A stretch of DNA of 64,000 nt, taken from NCBI GenBank assembly GCA_034401795.1, contig CM067373.1:42485142-42549141 (forward strand), read 5' to 3'. Below are positions 35,276 through 45,939 of this stretch, in pieces. Every line of letters begins with the position of its first letter. The stretch's first letter is position 1. The DNA is from Chaetoderma sp. LZ-2023a (lineage: Eukaryota; Mollusca; Caudofoveata; Chaetodermatida; Chaetodermatidae). Both the position numbers and the translations under genes were made by a program. The notes below the pieces were generated by a model, which saw only the letters and a program-made list of their open reading frames with translations, was not told the origin of the DNA and did no database searches.

Positions 35276-35892
35276 GTCAGTATGGGCATGGTCCTTATAG
35301 GCAGGTAATGCATATCTCCCAAGATATCAACGACCCTATAGAGAGGTAATTCATCCTCTAGTATGGGCTTGTTAAGTATGACATCACTGTGAGTGGTACA
35401 CTATCCGGAAGTGTGTATTTTGCTTTATTACATCACAAGTGCGTGTTTATGAGGTCATAATTTGTTGTTAAACAAAAACACTGTTTTGTGTATTTAACAA
35501 TCGAGCTGAACCCGAAAATACATCATCACTTAACAAGCCCATACTTATGCTGCCCCATTACTGTGAATGGCAATGTTTTCTGAGCAGGTGTATCCTTTGG
35601 CATTCAATGAACATGTCCAGACATTCATCATCGCTGTCGCTTACTCACACACAGTGAAACCATATTACACAGTGTATACAGACCACTCCACTACTGCCCC
35701 TTCAAACTACTACTATGCTACTTCCACATCTGCTACCACCATCTCTCCTACCACTTGATAGCTGCAAATAGTTACCTGCAAATAGTTACCTACTGTTGTT
35801 GAGGCTGCTTCTACTACCACTCTACTACTTCCTGCTATTGCTGTTGTAGTGTGTTGACACCTGTATTCATCACTGTTTTGCATGTTTTACAG
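35276..35892 (+). other. RAD51B intron with repeated donor-like segments
   Basis: A 617-bp GT-AG intron. Its first 70 bases carry two more copies of the exon end plus donor: CCTTATAGGCAGGTAATG with GT at 35305 and CCCTATAGAGAGGTAATT with GT at 35346. A threonine-rich frame at 35567-35758 lies inside and has no support as an exon. Confidence 0.75.
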
Positions 35893-35971
35893 ATCTTGGT
35901 AGCCAAGTCACCAATCTCGCCATTCATCACCTTCACCTACACAATTCAGGACAGAGGGCTTGTCCTTGTCG
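35893..35971 (+). CDS. RAD51B: RAD51B homologue, internal exon (C-terminal region)
   Basis: The acceptor is CATGTTTTACAG and the donor is GTGAGT. The exon encodes ILVAKSPISPFITFTYTIQD then RGLVLV and leaves one G for the next codon. By recall, human RAD51B has ILIAKSPLAPFTSFVYTIKE followed by EGLVLQ at the same place, which makes this the penultimate conserved block. Reading phase (0 in, 1 out) agrees with the upstream exon. The remaining C-terminal exon, expected to be short and poorly conserved, was not identified. Acceptor-like sites downstream (for example near 41692, 56779 and 57120) give immediate or early stops in the required phase. Confidence 0.9.
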
Positions 35972-36224
35972 GTGAGTTACTCAGGTCAAGTTATTCATAC
36001 TTACAATTAACGCTCTTGATAATGAATTGAAGCTTGATTCTTTTTCTGCGTTCGACTGACCGTATTTATATCTTCAGTCTGACGGATGACATAAATTTGG
36101 TAGTCAGGCCGAAGTTGGCTACTGTTCCCCCACAGCTTGGTCTTTTAGGTCCATCTCATTGGGCCATCCATACCTCTCCGCTGATCATCAAAAAGTGGAC
36201 AGGTTTAGAGCACATGTCTTGGTC

Positions 36225-36540
36225 TTTGGTCATCATTTCCTCAATGGCAGGTCCCTGTGTATGCTTGGTCATGATTTCCTCAGTGGAAGGTCACTGTGTA
36301 TGCTTGGTCATCATTTCCTCAATGGCAGGTCACTGTGTATGCTTGGTCATGATTTCCTCAGTGGCAGTCACTGTGTATGCTTGGTCATCATTTTCTCAGT
36401 GGCAGGTCACTGTGTATGCTTGGTCATCATTTCCTCAGTGGCAGTCACTGTGTATGCTTGGTCATCATTTCCTCAGTGGCAGGTCACTGTGTATGCTTGG
36501 TCATCATTTCCTCAGTGGCAGGTCACTGTGTATGCTAATC
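36225..36540 (-). repeat. 39-bp minisatellite inside LINE coding sequence
   Basis: About eight units of 39 bp (some 37 bp). On the + strand the unit reads CATTTCCTCAGTGGCAGGTC plus ACTGTGTATGCTTGGTCAT. On the minus strand the 39-bp unit encodes AYTVTCH*GNDDQ. The frame continues out of the LINE segment HLKCIGL on one side and into RPRHVL..TCPLFDD on the other. The array is therefore an in-frame expansion of 13 codons of the LINE's Cys-His region. The + strand frames here are not genes. Confidence 0.85.
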
Positions 36541-37839
36541 CAATGCACTTTAGGTGGGCCTGCAGGCGTTCTCGGGCAGAAAATGATGGTCTGTTGTTTC
36601 CTTTCAAGTTGATGTGCATAGCGCATTCTGGTCTTGTCTATATTCTCTGTTCAGAGTAGTCCATTCGATCTTGAATCTATTCTGCAACAGTCTTGGCTTC
36701 TCTAAAAGAGACTATGTTGCTGACTGCTTTCTCATTTCCAGATATTCCTACATGGGCTGGAATCCATTATAGTACTGTCGTGGTTGTGTCTGCAAGCAAG
36801 GTCAGTCCCTCTCCTCTCCTCAGGACATTGATGTGCTCAACATCTCTATCAGAGTTCAAACTGTGCAGTATTTTTAGCGAGTCAGTGAAAAACACCCACA
36901 TTCTCTAGCTCTCGTGCTCAAGTCCTTCTGGCTTCCAAGAGTACTTGGACTTGTGCTCTGATGGTTGAACAGAGTCTGCATGCTGGTCCTTAAATGTAGT
37001 TGGTTGGACCATCTAGAAACATGAAGAAGAGACTCCCGCTTCCACCATTCCTGACTGCTTCCTCTGCTGAGTCCATGAAGTGGTAGGATAGGCTTCATGG
37101 ATCATATCCAGTGTGTACACTTTCTGTTCTGTTGGAGTCTGTTCACATTAAGAGTAGAGTCCTGGGATACGTGTTCTGATTTCTGCCTTAAATGTATTCT
37201 CCTTCCAGTTATCCCCCAAAAGTATTTCACATTTATCCAAATCTGTTTCAAGGATATCTTAGTGACGAGTTTGCAATTCCTTGACCAGATGATTCGGGCT
37301 TTTTCTTTTCAGTCTGTTCTGTGTCTTACTTTGTAGTTTTGCTGTGAAGTGGGTGAGAAGGAAGCCGCTTCATTTTCTCACACACAAATGGTCTTCGCCG
37401 GGTATTAAGTGGCTGTACACCTGCAGTTTTCTTCATTTCCTTCACTGGTGTTTCATTGCAACAAATACCATCCGCTGTCCCATGTTCTGGACTTTGTCAT
37501 GTCTAGACTTATTCTTTACTGAAGGCGTGCACGTTAATGCATATTCAAGCTTTTGTCTTATTGCTCCACTGTAGACATGTTTTAGGATCATGGAGCTCGC
37601 TCCCCATGATGTGCCAGTCAGCTTTTTAATCAGACTTAATATCTTTTCGCCTTGTTGTCTGTGTCCTGGATCTGAGGGTTCCATGTAATAATAATGATGG
37701 TGATGACGATGGTAATGCTGCATTATAAATTGTGTACATAGTGTAATTTAACACTGTGGAGATCATGGGCAATAAATTCATTCATCATTCCTGTGAGTCT
37801 TGCATCCAGCTTCACTCCTAGAAAGGTAATTAGTGACAC

Positions 37840-39490
37840 CACTTGTGTAAGAACTTCGTCCCCTAGTGTCAACTTACTTGTGTAAGAACTTCGTCCCCTT
37901 GTGTCAACTTACTTGTGTAGGAACTTCGTCCCCTTGCGTCAACTTACTTGTGGAAGAACTTCGTCCCCTTGCGTCAACTTACTTGTGTAAGAACTTCATC
38001 TCCTAGTGTCAACTTACTTGTGTAAGAACTTCGTCGTCTTGCGTCAACTTACTTGTGTAAGAACTTCACATCTCCTAGTGTCAACTTACTTGTGTAAGAA
38101 CTTCATCTCCTAGTGTCAACTTACTTGTGTAAGAACTTCGTCGTCTTGCGTCAACTTACTTGTGTAAGAACTTCATCCCCTAGTGCCAACTTATTTGTGT
38201 AAGAACTTTGTCCCCTAGTGTCAACTTACTTGTGTAAGAACTTTGTCCCCTAGTGCCAACTTGTGTAATAACTTTGTCCCCTAGTGTCAACTTACTTGTG
38301 TAAGAACTTTGTCCCCTAGTGTCAACTTACTTGTGTAAGAACTTCGTTCCCTAGTGTCAACTTACTTGTGTAAGAACTTCGTTCCCTAGTGTCAACTTAC
38401 TTGTGTAAGATCTTCGTTCCCTAGTGTCAACTTACTTGTGTAAGAACTTCGTCCCCTAGTGTCAACTTACTTGTGTAAGAACTTCGTTCCCTAGTGTCAA
38501 CTTATTTGTGTAAGAACTTCGTTCCCTAGTGTCAACTTACTTGTGTAAGAACTTCGTTCCCTAGTGTCAACTTACTTGTGTAAGAACTTCGTTCCCTAGT
38601 GTCAACTTAGTTGTGTAAGTAAGATCTTCGTTCCCTAGTGTCAACTTACTTGTGTAAGAACTTTGTTCCCTAGTGTCAACTTACTTGTGTAAGAACTTCG
38701 TCCCCTGATGTCAGCTTACTTGTGTAAGATCTTCATCCCCTAGTGTCAACTTACTTGTGTAAGAACTTCATCCCATAGTGTCAACTTACTTGTGTAAGAA
38801 CTTCGTTCTCAAGTGTCAACTTACTTGTGTAAGAACTTTGTTCCCTAGTGTCAACTTACTTGTGTAAGAACTTTGTCCCCTAGTGTCAACTTACTTGTGT
38901 AAGAACTTTGTTCCCTAGTGTCAACTTACTTGTGTAAGAACTTTGTTCTCAAGTGTCAACTTACTTGTGTAAGAACTTTGTTCTCAAGTGTCAACTTACT
39001 TGTGTAAGAACTTCGTTCTCAAGTGTCAACTTACTTGTGTAAGAATTTCGTTCCCTAGTGTCAACTTACTTGTGTAAGAACTTCGTTCTCAAGTGTCAAC
39101 TTACTTGTGTAAGAACTTCGTTCTCAAGTGTCAACTTACTTGTGTAAGAATTTCGTTCCCTAGTGTCAACTTACTTGTGTAAGAACTTCGTTCTCAAGTG
39201 TCAACTTACTTGTGTAAGAACTTCGTTCTCAAGTGTCAACTTACTTGTGTAAGAATTTCGTTCCCTAGTGTCAACTTACTTGTGTAAGAATTTCGTTCCC
39301 TAGTGTCAACTTACTTGTGTAAGAACTTCGTTCTCAAGTGTCAACTTACTTGTGTAAGAACTTCCGTTCCCTAGTGTCAACTTACTTGTGTAAGAACTTC
39401 GTTCTCAAGTGTCAACTTACTTGTGTAAGAACTTCATTCTTTAGTGTCAACTTACTTGTGTAAGAACTTCATTCTCAAGTGTCAACTTTA
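37840..39490 (-). repeat. 35-bp minisatellite inside LINE coding sequence
   Basis: About 47 units of ACTTACTTGTGTAAGAACTT plus CGTTCCCTAGTGTCA. On the minus strand the first and last units read VKLTLENEVLTQ and KLTLGDEVLTQ. Both are in frame with LINE sequence: LFSLSTVKEQ precedes the first, and VVSLITFLGVKLD follows the last. Since 35 is not a multiple of three, the interior is out of frame. Three variants (CGTTCCCTAG, CGTTCTCAAG, TGTCCCCTAG) cluster in blocks, suggesting local homogenisation. Confidence 0.93.
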
Positions 39491-39685
39491 CCTGTTCTTT
39501 TACTGTTGACAGGGAGAAAAGTGTAGCCACTGTCTTGGTTCTGTTTCTGCTGGTCCCCCAGTCATCTGCCCAGGCCTGAACATGGTGAAAGCTTTATCAA
39601 TATCTTGATTGAGTAATTATTTGAGTGGAAGTTGATGCGGACATAACATGTTATATGAATCCAAACCAACTTAACAAGTCCCTCC

Positions 39686-40094
<409 letters not shown>

Positions 40095-40815
40095 ACACCT
40101 ATCTAAAGGGACCACCTTATGGAGCCACAGTAAAACACGTCTTATGTGACCACCTTATGGAGCCACAGTAAAACTGTCTAACGTTACCGTATTGAGCCAC
40201 AGTAAACATGTCTAAAGTGACCACCTAATGAAGCCACAATAAAACCTGTCTTAAGTGACCACCTTATTGAGCCACAGTAAAACCTGTGTAAAGCGACCAC
40301 CTAATGAAGCCGCAGTAAAACCTGTCTAAAGTCACCTTAAGTGACCACCTTATGGAGACACAGTAAAACATGTTTAAAGTGACCACGTCTAAAGTGGCCA
40401 CCTAATGAAGCCACAATAAAACCTATCTTAAGTGACCACCTTATGGAGCCACAGTAAAATCTATTTTAAGTGACCATTTATGGAGCCACGATAAAGCCTG
40501 TCTGAAGTGACAACCTTATGGAGATACAGTAAAACCGTTTAAAGTGACCACCTTATAGCACCACAGTAAAACATGTCTAAAGTGATGATGTTATGGAGCC
40601 ACAGTGAAACCTGTCTTAAGTGACCACCTTATGGAGCCATGGTACATCCTGTCTTAAGTGACCACCTAAACTGGCTTAAGTGACCACTTTATGGAACCAC
40701 AGTAAAATCAGTCTTAAATGACCAAGTTATAAGGTCGCATAAAGACTGCCTTAAGTGACCACATTATGAAGCCACAACAACACCTGTCTTAAGTGACCAC
40801 CTTATGTAGCAATAA
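40095..40815. repeat. Degenerate 38-bp minisatellite
   Basis: About 19 units of AAGTGACCACCTTATGGAGC plus CACAGTAAAACCTGTCTT, with many indels. A lone monomer-like stretch, AAGTGACCACCTCAATAGTA, occurs at about 33359. The phrase 'AGTAAAACCTGTC...GACCACC' is, from memory, common in many animal genomes. Confidence 0.85.
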
Positions 40816-40898
40816 CAGTTAGTCACTATAGACAGGTGGTATTTTAACACACGTCACATGATAAAGAATATTGCTTTTGGGCCAAACAAGGTTCTTTC

Positions 40899-41005
40899 AA
40901 GACAGGTGGCGTCTTGACCAGGTGGTCTCTTGATCAGGTGTTCTCTTGACCAAGTGGTATCTTGACCAGGTTATGGCTTGACCACATTATCTTTTGACCA
41001 TGTTT
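40899..41005. repeat. Short degenerate tandem repeat, ~19 bp
   Basis: Five units around 'CTTGACCAGGTGGTCT' and 'CTTGACCAAGTGGTAT', directly downstream of the 38-bp array. Confidence 0.6.
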
Positions 41006-41345
41006 ATTTTGTCTTATAGAACCATTGTCCTAGTTGTCTCCAGAAGGCAGTTGCACGCTTTAGCTGGTATAACTCTAAATTAGGAGCTAGTTAACATATT
41101 TATTGGTTCTTTATTTTCCTTTTTAAATTATTATCCCTGGAGATCGTAAAGATTATCGCTTACTGAAAACAGGATAGGGACACAATGTGTTATTTGTGAC
41201 AATAAATATATGTACTTATTGTATGAAGTAAACATTAGCACACACACATGCACATACTCACGCATGCACACCATTTCTCTAAACTCTCTCTCAGAACGTT
41301 AAGTTGGGGTATTTGATGACAAATCATAAGCAAAGCTTTGATTAA

Positions 41346-41580
41346 CCATTTAATGGCCACATTTTATCAACAAAATAAAACTATTTGGTTAGTGAATGTC
41401 CATTTGGAGTTCAAGGGAAGACTATTTTTGAAAAGTCACCACTGTAATGACTGCGTGGTTAACCAAGCCAGTCATTCCAATGGTTAATTTTCAAAAATTA
41501 TCTTCTCTTCACCTGCAAATGGACATTGCTCAGAACCACTGCAGCGGTAGGTTTTGGTCAGCTTGACCCAATAAAGTGTG
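41346..41580. mobile_element. MITE family A
   Basis: TTAA at 41342-41345. The left end CCATTTAATGGCCACATTTT is of the 'TGGCC' subfamily. Hairpin arms ACTATTTTTGAAAAGTCACC and GGTTAATTTTCAAAAATTAT. The right end is decayed (CCCAATAAAGTGTG). Confidence 0.65.
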
Positions 41581-41946
41581 AAATGTATGCTAAAATATGT
41601 AAGTTACAAAATTGGTGAATCAGAGATGCTTTCTATCTGCTGATAGTGACTATGTGTGAGCTTGTGTGTGGCTTTCCTGTTCTTCCCCTCTAGTCTCTGT
41701 CCTGGTCTCTTCAGCGTAATTCACCTGTTGTCCGCCTCTATTCATCCTGCGCACACTGACAGGTGAAAGACTGATTAAATATTAGAATATGATAATAGTA
41801 CATTCAGGTGCATTTTATCACACAACCAAATAAATATTTATCCAAAAAACTGTCACCCTATCAAAAAAAAAAAATGAACCAGCATAACCATTTTACAGGT
41901 AAATTCCCCGCATCTCTAGCTCAGGGGACAAACAAACAAGAAAGCT

Positions 41947-42035
41947 GTTGAATATTTTGAAATTAATATGACTGGAAGCCATTGCTGCCTTAGGCAGCAA
42001 TTGCTTCCAGTCATATTAATTTTAAAATATTCAAC
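41947..42035. mobile_element. Palindromic element, family C (best-preserved copy)
   Basis: An almost perfect 89-bp palindrome: GTTGAATATTTTGAAATTAA, TATGACTGGAAGC, apex TTGCTGCCTTAGGCAGCAA, GCTTCCAGTCATATTAA, TTTTAAAATATTCAAC. A related short hairpin (TGAAAGTTGTTGCTGTGTAC and its complement) lies at 42424-42465. Confidence 0.8.
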
Positions 42036-42783
42036 AGAATCTGCTATAAATCGTAGAGTAATAACTTTTTCAGGGTTTTGTCATTGAATGTGTTAAGTTC
42101 ATTGCCTGGTAAAGTTTAAAATCACTATTTAGGGATGGTAGGTTGAATTATTTCATATTCAAGCCTTGTTTCCACATTAATAGGGAGTGGTGGAGTTGTG
42201 AGCTTAATGTTTGATTTAAAGATGGGGTTTTTTGGAAATTTAATACTGCATATTTTTGTCCCATCATTCTTTACACGGATCAAGGCAGGTGAATCACTGT
42301 TTGGGCCTATTCATAGAAGAAAAAACATGGCCATTCAAAAGATTGAGTCATTGTTCAAACCATTTCATCCAGTGGAATTTACTCGAGATAAAATCCTGTT
42401 TTATGTTTCTAAAGCTATTTGACTGAAAGTTGTTGCTGTGTACGGGAACAACAACTTTTAGTCATGTTGTTTTAATAATTAATATATTTTATACATAGTT
42501 CCTTTGATATGAGCTTTGTAAAAAATCTGAGGGTTAATTACAAATCTGCGATGTTCTGCATACTAAGTATAGATTTTTAAAATATAAATTTAAAAAAATT
42601 GTTTATCGGTGATTTGCATTAGGCACAAATGTATAAGGCTGACGTTATTTTATAACACGTCTCCGTTATCATGATGAGAATCTCTCCGCAGGTATAAGTG
42701 CACACATATTCTCCTCATAGAGGTAATTAATCAATACACAGTTACATATTTAATCACCCTTTTAGGATTGGAATAAAGTTAAT

Positions 42784-42898
42784 ACTCTTCATAATTTAAC
42801 ACTATTAAAGCTGGTTATCTGGCCTGATATAATACCAGTACTTAAAGTATTATATCAGGCAAGAATAGTGGCTGTAATAGTGTTAAATTATGAAGAGT
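42784..42898. repeat. Large hairpin with two perfect stems
   Basis: The outer stem is 24 bp (42784-42807 with 42875-42898), starting ACTCTTCATAATTTAACACT. The inner stem is 14 bp (GCCTGATATAATAC, 42822-42835, with 42847-42860). It belongs to no other hairpin family seen here. Confidence 0.85.
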
Positions 42899-43047
42899 GC
42901 TGAAATGTGCTAATTCATCTTTACTTTGACTATAAAGATTTCATGACAGTTGTTGATTTCTAAGATTAAATTCAAAATAAATAGGAGTCTCCGTTCCACA
43001 TAATGAAGCTAATAAGTGTAACGTTAGATTTCATAGGAGTAATTAGT

Positions 43048-43185
43048 GTTTAATCCTAAATTTAATTTGACTTTTGAGTTCAGTAGAATAAATGTTTAAT
43101 CCTAAATTTAATTTGACTTTCGAATTCAGTATAATAAGTGTTTAGTCCTAAATTTAATTTGACTTTTGAATTCAGTCTGATAAGT
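43048..43185. repeat. 46-bp tandem repeat, three copies
   Basis: Units start at 43048, 43094 and 43140 with GTTTAATCCTAAATTTAATT then TGACTTTTGAATTCAG. A few substitutions separate the copies. Confidence 0.9.
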
Positions 43186-43292
43186 CTTCGGTTTAAAGTG
43201 TTCAATAAACAAATTACATTTAGTTTGTTTTGGTGATAAGATAATATTTCAACAGGTTACTTCCACCATAACTCAAGATGTGAAACTTTTAA

Positions 43293-43491
43293 CCCTTTTT
43301 CTGCTAAATTCAGAAAAACAGTCTTAAAGATCAAGCCAGCCAAAACTGGCCATTGCAAGAGACTGAAATGTGTGTGTCAATAGACGAGGCAGTCATTCCA
43401 GTGGTAAATTTTCAGAGATAGTCTTGTTGGCCTGCAAATGGATATTCACTAAGCAAAAATTATAATTTTCTTGAAAATAAATCATTAAATA
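43293..43491. mobile_element. MITE family A, degenerate
   Basis: CCCTTTTTCTGC follows TTAA at 43289-43292. The right arm CCAGTGGTAAATTTTCAGAG is clear. The left arm is mostly deleted. Confidence 0.55.
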
Positions 43492-43870
43492 CTTAATTTG
43501 ACTGAATAAATTATTTTAAAACCGCAATTTATTTTAATTCATTGTTAATTTAGAGAAAAATCTTCATTAGCCTGAAGCAAAATGATGAAAATAAGGTTGG
43601 AATCTTTCTAAATGACTTTCTAGCATTAATTAAATGCTGTTTAATGACAGCTAATAACATTCTTTATGAATGACTGATTCTTTCAAAAGCTATATGCTTC
43701 AGAAACAGTTTTGATATTTTATTGCACTTCTCCTTATACGCTACAATGCATTCATAACCCTTCTCACCTGCCAGTCACTAAATAAACTTGCTTCTAGGAA
43801 ATAAATATGAATCATGCTGAATTGTGTCTGAACACTTTACTGGAAAGCCACTTCTGCCTAAAAAGCATCA
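43492..43870. other. Unannotated AT-rich stretch
   Basis: Nothing recognisable. A half palindrome (TCAAATTGTTTTCAAAATAG) starts near 43884. Confidence 0.45.
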
Positions 43871-43975
43871 ATACATATTTTGTCAAATTGTTTTCAAAAT
43901 AGCCAGCTTGAGTTTATCTATAGCATATTGTAAAGTTTGTAGACTGAGAAGTAATACATGTCTGGCTGCTGTAAG

Positions 43976-44080
43976 CCGCCGAACAATAATTTTCATAGGC
44001 AATAACTTTGGACTGGATGAATATTTTGAAAACAATTTGACTGAAAGTTGTTGGTGGCTTAGCCATGTATCCAGTCCAAA
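43976..44080. mobile_element. Family D repeat, half element
   Basis: Reads 'AGCCGCCGAACAATAATTTT', 'CATAGGCAATAACTTTGGAC', 'TGAATATTTTGAAAACAATT', 'GACTGAAAGTTGTTGGTGGC', then TTAGCCA. The second arm is lost. Confidence 0.55.
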
Positions 44081-44813
44081 GTGATATCCTCTGGAAAAAG
44101 TTGTCTGTACAGATTGAGTGCTCAGGTGGTTAATGGCCATAGTGCTGATGTGTATCATTGACTGAAACACCTGTTGTAATATTGCCACAGGTACACAAGT
44201 TAATCTAAGCAGAGTTATTTCACTCCCCTTCTGCCTCTGCAAGCAATATCTAGCTTCCCTTAAACAGGCTGAATGTCTTATTATTACCATCCTGAGGGCT
44301 TGTGCATGAAATAGACTATTATATTCCCCACGCTTGAGCGAGCACGCTCAGCTAAAATAAGCATGGATTATTAATTATATAGGCCAGTGTTGTTTACCAT
44401 TGAGGCATTAAGATACATCTAAATTTATTTATATTTTAACTTTTAATTCAAATTCAACTGTTCTTTTATTTCACTTGTCAGTCTGACATTTGCGACATAT
44501 ATCTAGATACCACATTGAAGTATATATTACTGATAACAGAGCCAGCCGTTATTGTTGATGACAATGAAGATCATGATACACTGTGTTATGAGACTGTAGT
44601 AGTTTTAAAACAGCCTGCACCTGCAATCAGTCCATCGTCTTTGGCTACTGTTTCTTATCCACTACATGTACCAGAGACCTGAACTCCTGCAGGTTCTTCT
44701 GGGTTCTCAGTGTACCCAGTCCTACCTCATTCAGATTGCTAGTAGCGTATTTAATAGGATTGTACAGTGCCATCCTCTTTGAGCGTCGTAGGTGTTGGCT
44801 CAGTACAGCAAAT
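44081..44813. other. Unannotated stretch
   Basis: Frames at 43883-44290 (minus) and 43824-44084 (plus) overlap repeat arms and carry no domain. Nothing else is recognised. Confidence 0.45.
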
Positions 44814-45066
44814 GGACCTATCCAGTTTTAGCTATGCCCCGCCCATCCCTAGTTAAGCTCAACCCACCCTTTGCCCATGTTTGGATTGATTGATCCCCGA
44901 ATGCCCTGGCTATCAATTTCCAGAAAACTATACAAGTAAGCTTTTGAATATTTTGAAACTAATTTAACTGGGTGCTGTGGCCGCCTATGGCAGCAACGGT
45001 GCCCAGTCAAATTGGTTTCAAAACATTCATCAAAATGTTTATTAAATAGTAAAGCCATACAATTTC
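44814..45066 (+). mobile_element. MITE family B, 3'-truncated
   Basis: Begins GGACCTATCCAGTTTTAGCT. The central palindrome is at 44945-45030. The element stops after 'AAATAGTAAAGCCATACAAT' and runs directly into a half family A MITE, so the TGATGTCAT-rich 3' part is missing. Confidence 0.65.
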
Positions 45067-45160
45067 CTATAGTAAATTTTAAAAAATAGGCTTCATTCAT
45101 TTGGTTTGCAAATGGACATTTCTCAAAACCAGTACAGAAGCCATTTTTTGGCTGTCTTAA
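45067..45160. mobile_element. MITE family A, right half only
   Basis: Starts at ATAGTAAATTTTAAAAAATA and continues through TTTGCAAATGGACATTTCTC to 'GGCTGTCTTAATTCTTAAAA'. It is joined to the truncated family B element, a possible rearrangement junction at about 45066. Confidence 0.55.
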
Positions 45161-45161
45161 T

Positions 45162-45365
45162 TCTTAAAATGGTGCAGTCGGCTTGGTGAATGTCCATTTG
45201 CAGGTCAAGGGAGTAGTATTTTTTTTAATTTATCACGAGAATGACTGGTAATCGAGCCAGGCATTCCAGTGGTAAATTTCCAAAACTAATATTCCCTTGG
45301 CTTGCAAATAGACAATTAATAAGCAAATATTTAGCTCTTATCGACCAAATTTAGTCTTTAAAGGG
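45162..45365. mobile_element. MITE family A
   Basis: Arms GTCCATTTGCAGGTCAAGGG and CCCTTGGCTTGCAAATAGAC. The apex is reduced to GGTAATCGAGCC. Right end TTTAAAGGG. Confidence 0.6.
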
Positions 45366-45711
45366 TTTAAACCGGTCTTACTGTGTGGACAAAATCTTGT
45401 ACAAATATCCATATGATTTACTTCTGTAACTGTGATGATAGGTAATCAATCATTGTTAGCATTAAGCGTGACAGTTGACTCCGTTTTTTACAGGATAAGT
45501 AATTTCTTAATATATTAATGGCTTATTTGATTTTTTTATTCTTGAGGCGATCAATAATTTTAATAAATAAGACACACACAATATGAATTTCCAGAGTGAT
45601 TTGTTTTTATTGGGGAAAAAATTATTATTTAAAAAAAAATTTACTTGTACTGTCTTAAGTATATATTCACAAGAAAGGAATAAATTTTTACTAACTTAAA
45701 AAAGAAATTAA
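45366..45711. other. Unannotated AT-rich stretch
   Basis: Nothing recognisable. Confidence 0.45.
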
Positions 45712-45939
45712 CCCTTTAACACTCAATCAGCCAAAAACGGTTTCTGCAGTGGTCCTGAGAAATGTCTGTTTGCAAGACCAAGAGAAGACTATTTTTGAAG
45801 ATTTACCACTGGAATGACTGGCTCGATAATCGAGCCAGTGATTCCAGTGGTAAATTTTCAAAAATAGTCTCTTAGTGTGCAAATGGACATTTTCAATGAG
45901 AAAATTGAAATTTTGTTTAACAAGTCGAGGGTCAAAATG
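45712..45939. mobile_element. MITE family A
   Basis: Flanked on both sides by TTAA (45708-45711 and 45940-45943). Long hairpin with apex GGCTCGATAATCGAGCC. The right terminus has mutated to TCAAAATG. Confidence 0.8.

Larger units (their letters stand above)
36081..39625 (-). pseudogene. Jockey-like non-LTR retrotransposon (LINE) remnant: RT end, RNase H and C-terminal Cys-His region
   Basis: Minus-strand blocks in order: VQAWADDWGTSRNRTKTVAT followed by LFSLS (about 39580-39500), a region near the end of reverse transcriptase; FLGVKLDARLT (about 37830-37797); TWNPQIQDTDNKAKR (about 37690-37640); ILSLIKKLTGTSWGASSMIL and VYSGAIRQKLEYA (about 37640-37540). RNase H follows with MDSAEEAVRNGGSG (about 37085-37040), VFFTDSLKILHSLNSD (about 36900-36850) and WIPAHVGISGNEKA (about 36775-36730). 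Then come ERLQAHLKCIG, a CHxG..DDQ segment, HVL and TCPLFDD (about 36570-36180) and TKLWGN (about 36130). There are many stops and frameshifts. Two tandem arrays (36225-36540 and 37840-39490) and about 105 bp near 37692-37796 interrupt it. It lies inside a RAD51B intron in opposite orientation. The clade assignment is from memory. Confidence 0.8.

Noticed and set aside
36034..36659. Plus-strand frames of 166-192 codons with HCVCLVIISS repeats
   Set aside because: Antisense of the LINE and its 39-bp array. The coding sense is the minus strand.
41693..41762. Possible last RAD51B exon after a strong pyrimidine tract (CTTCCCCTCTAG)
   Set aside because: In the required phase it reads only about eight codons before a stop and shows no similarity to the RAD51B C-terminus. 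It cannot be supported without transcripts.
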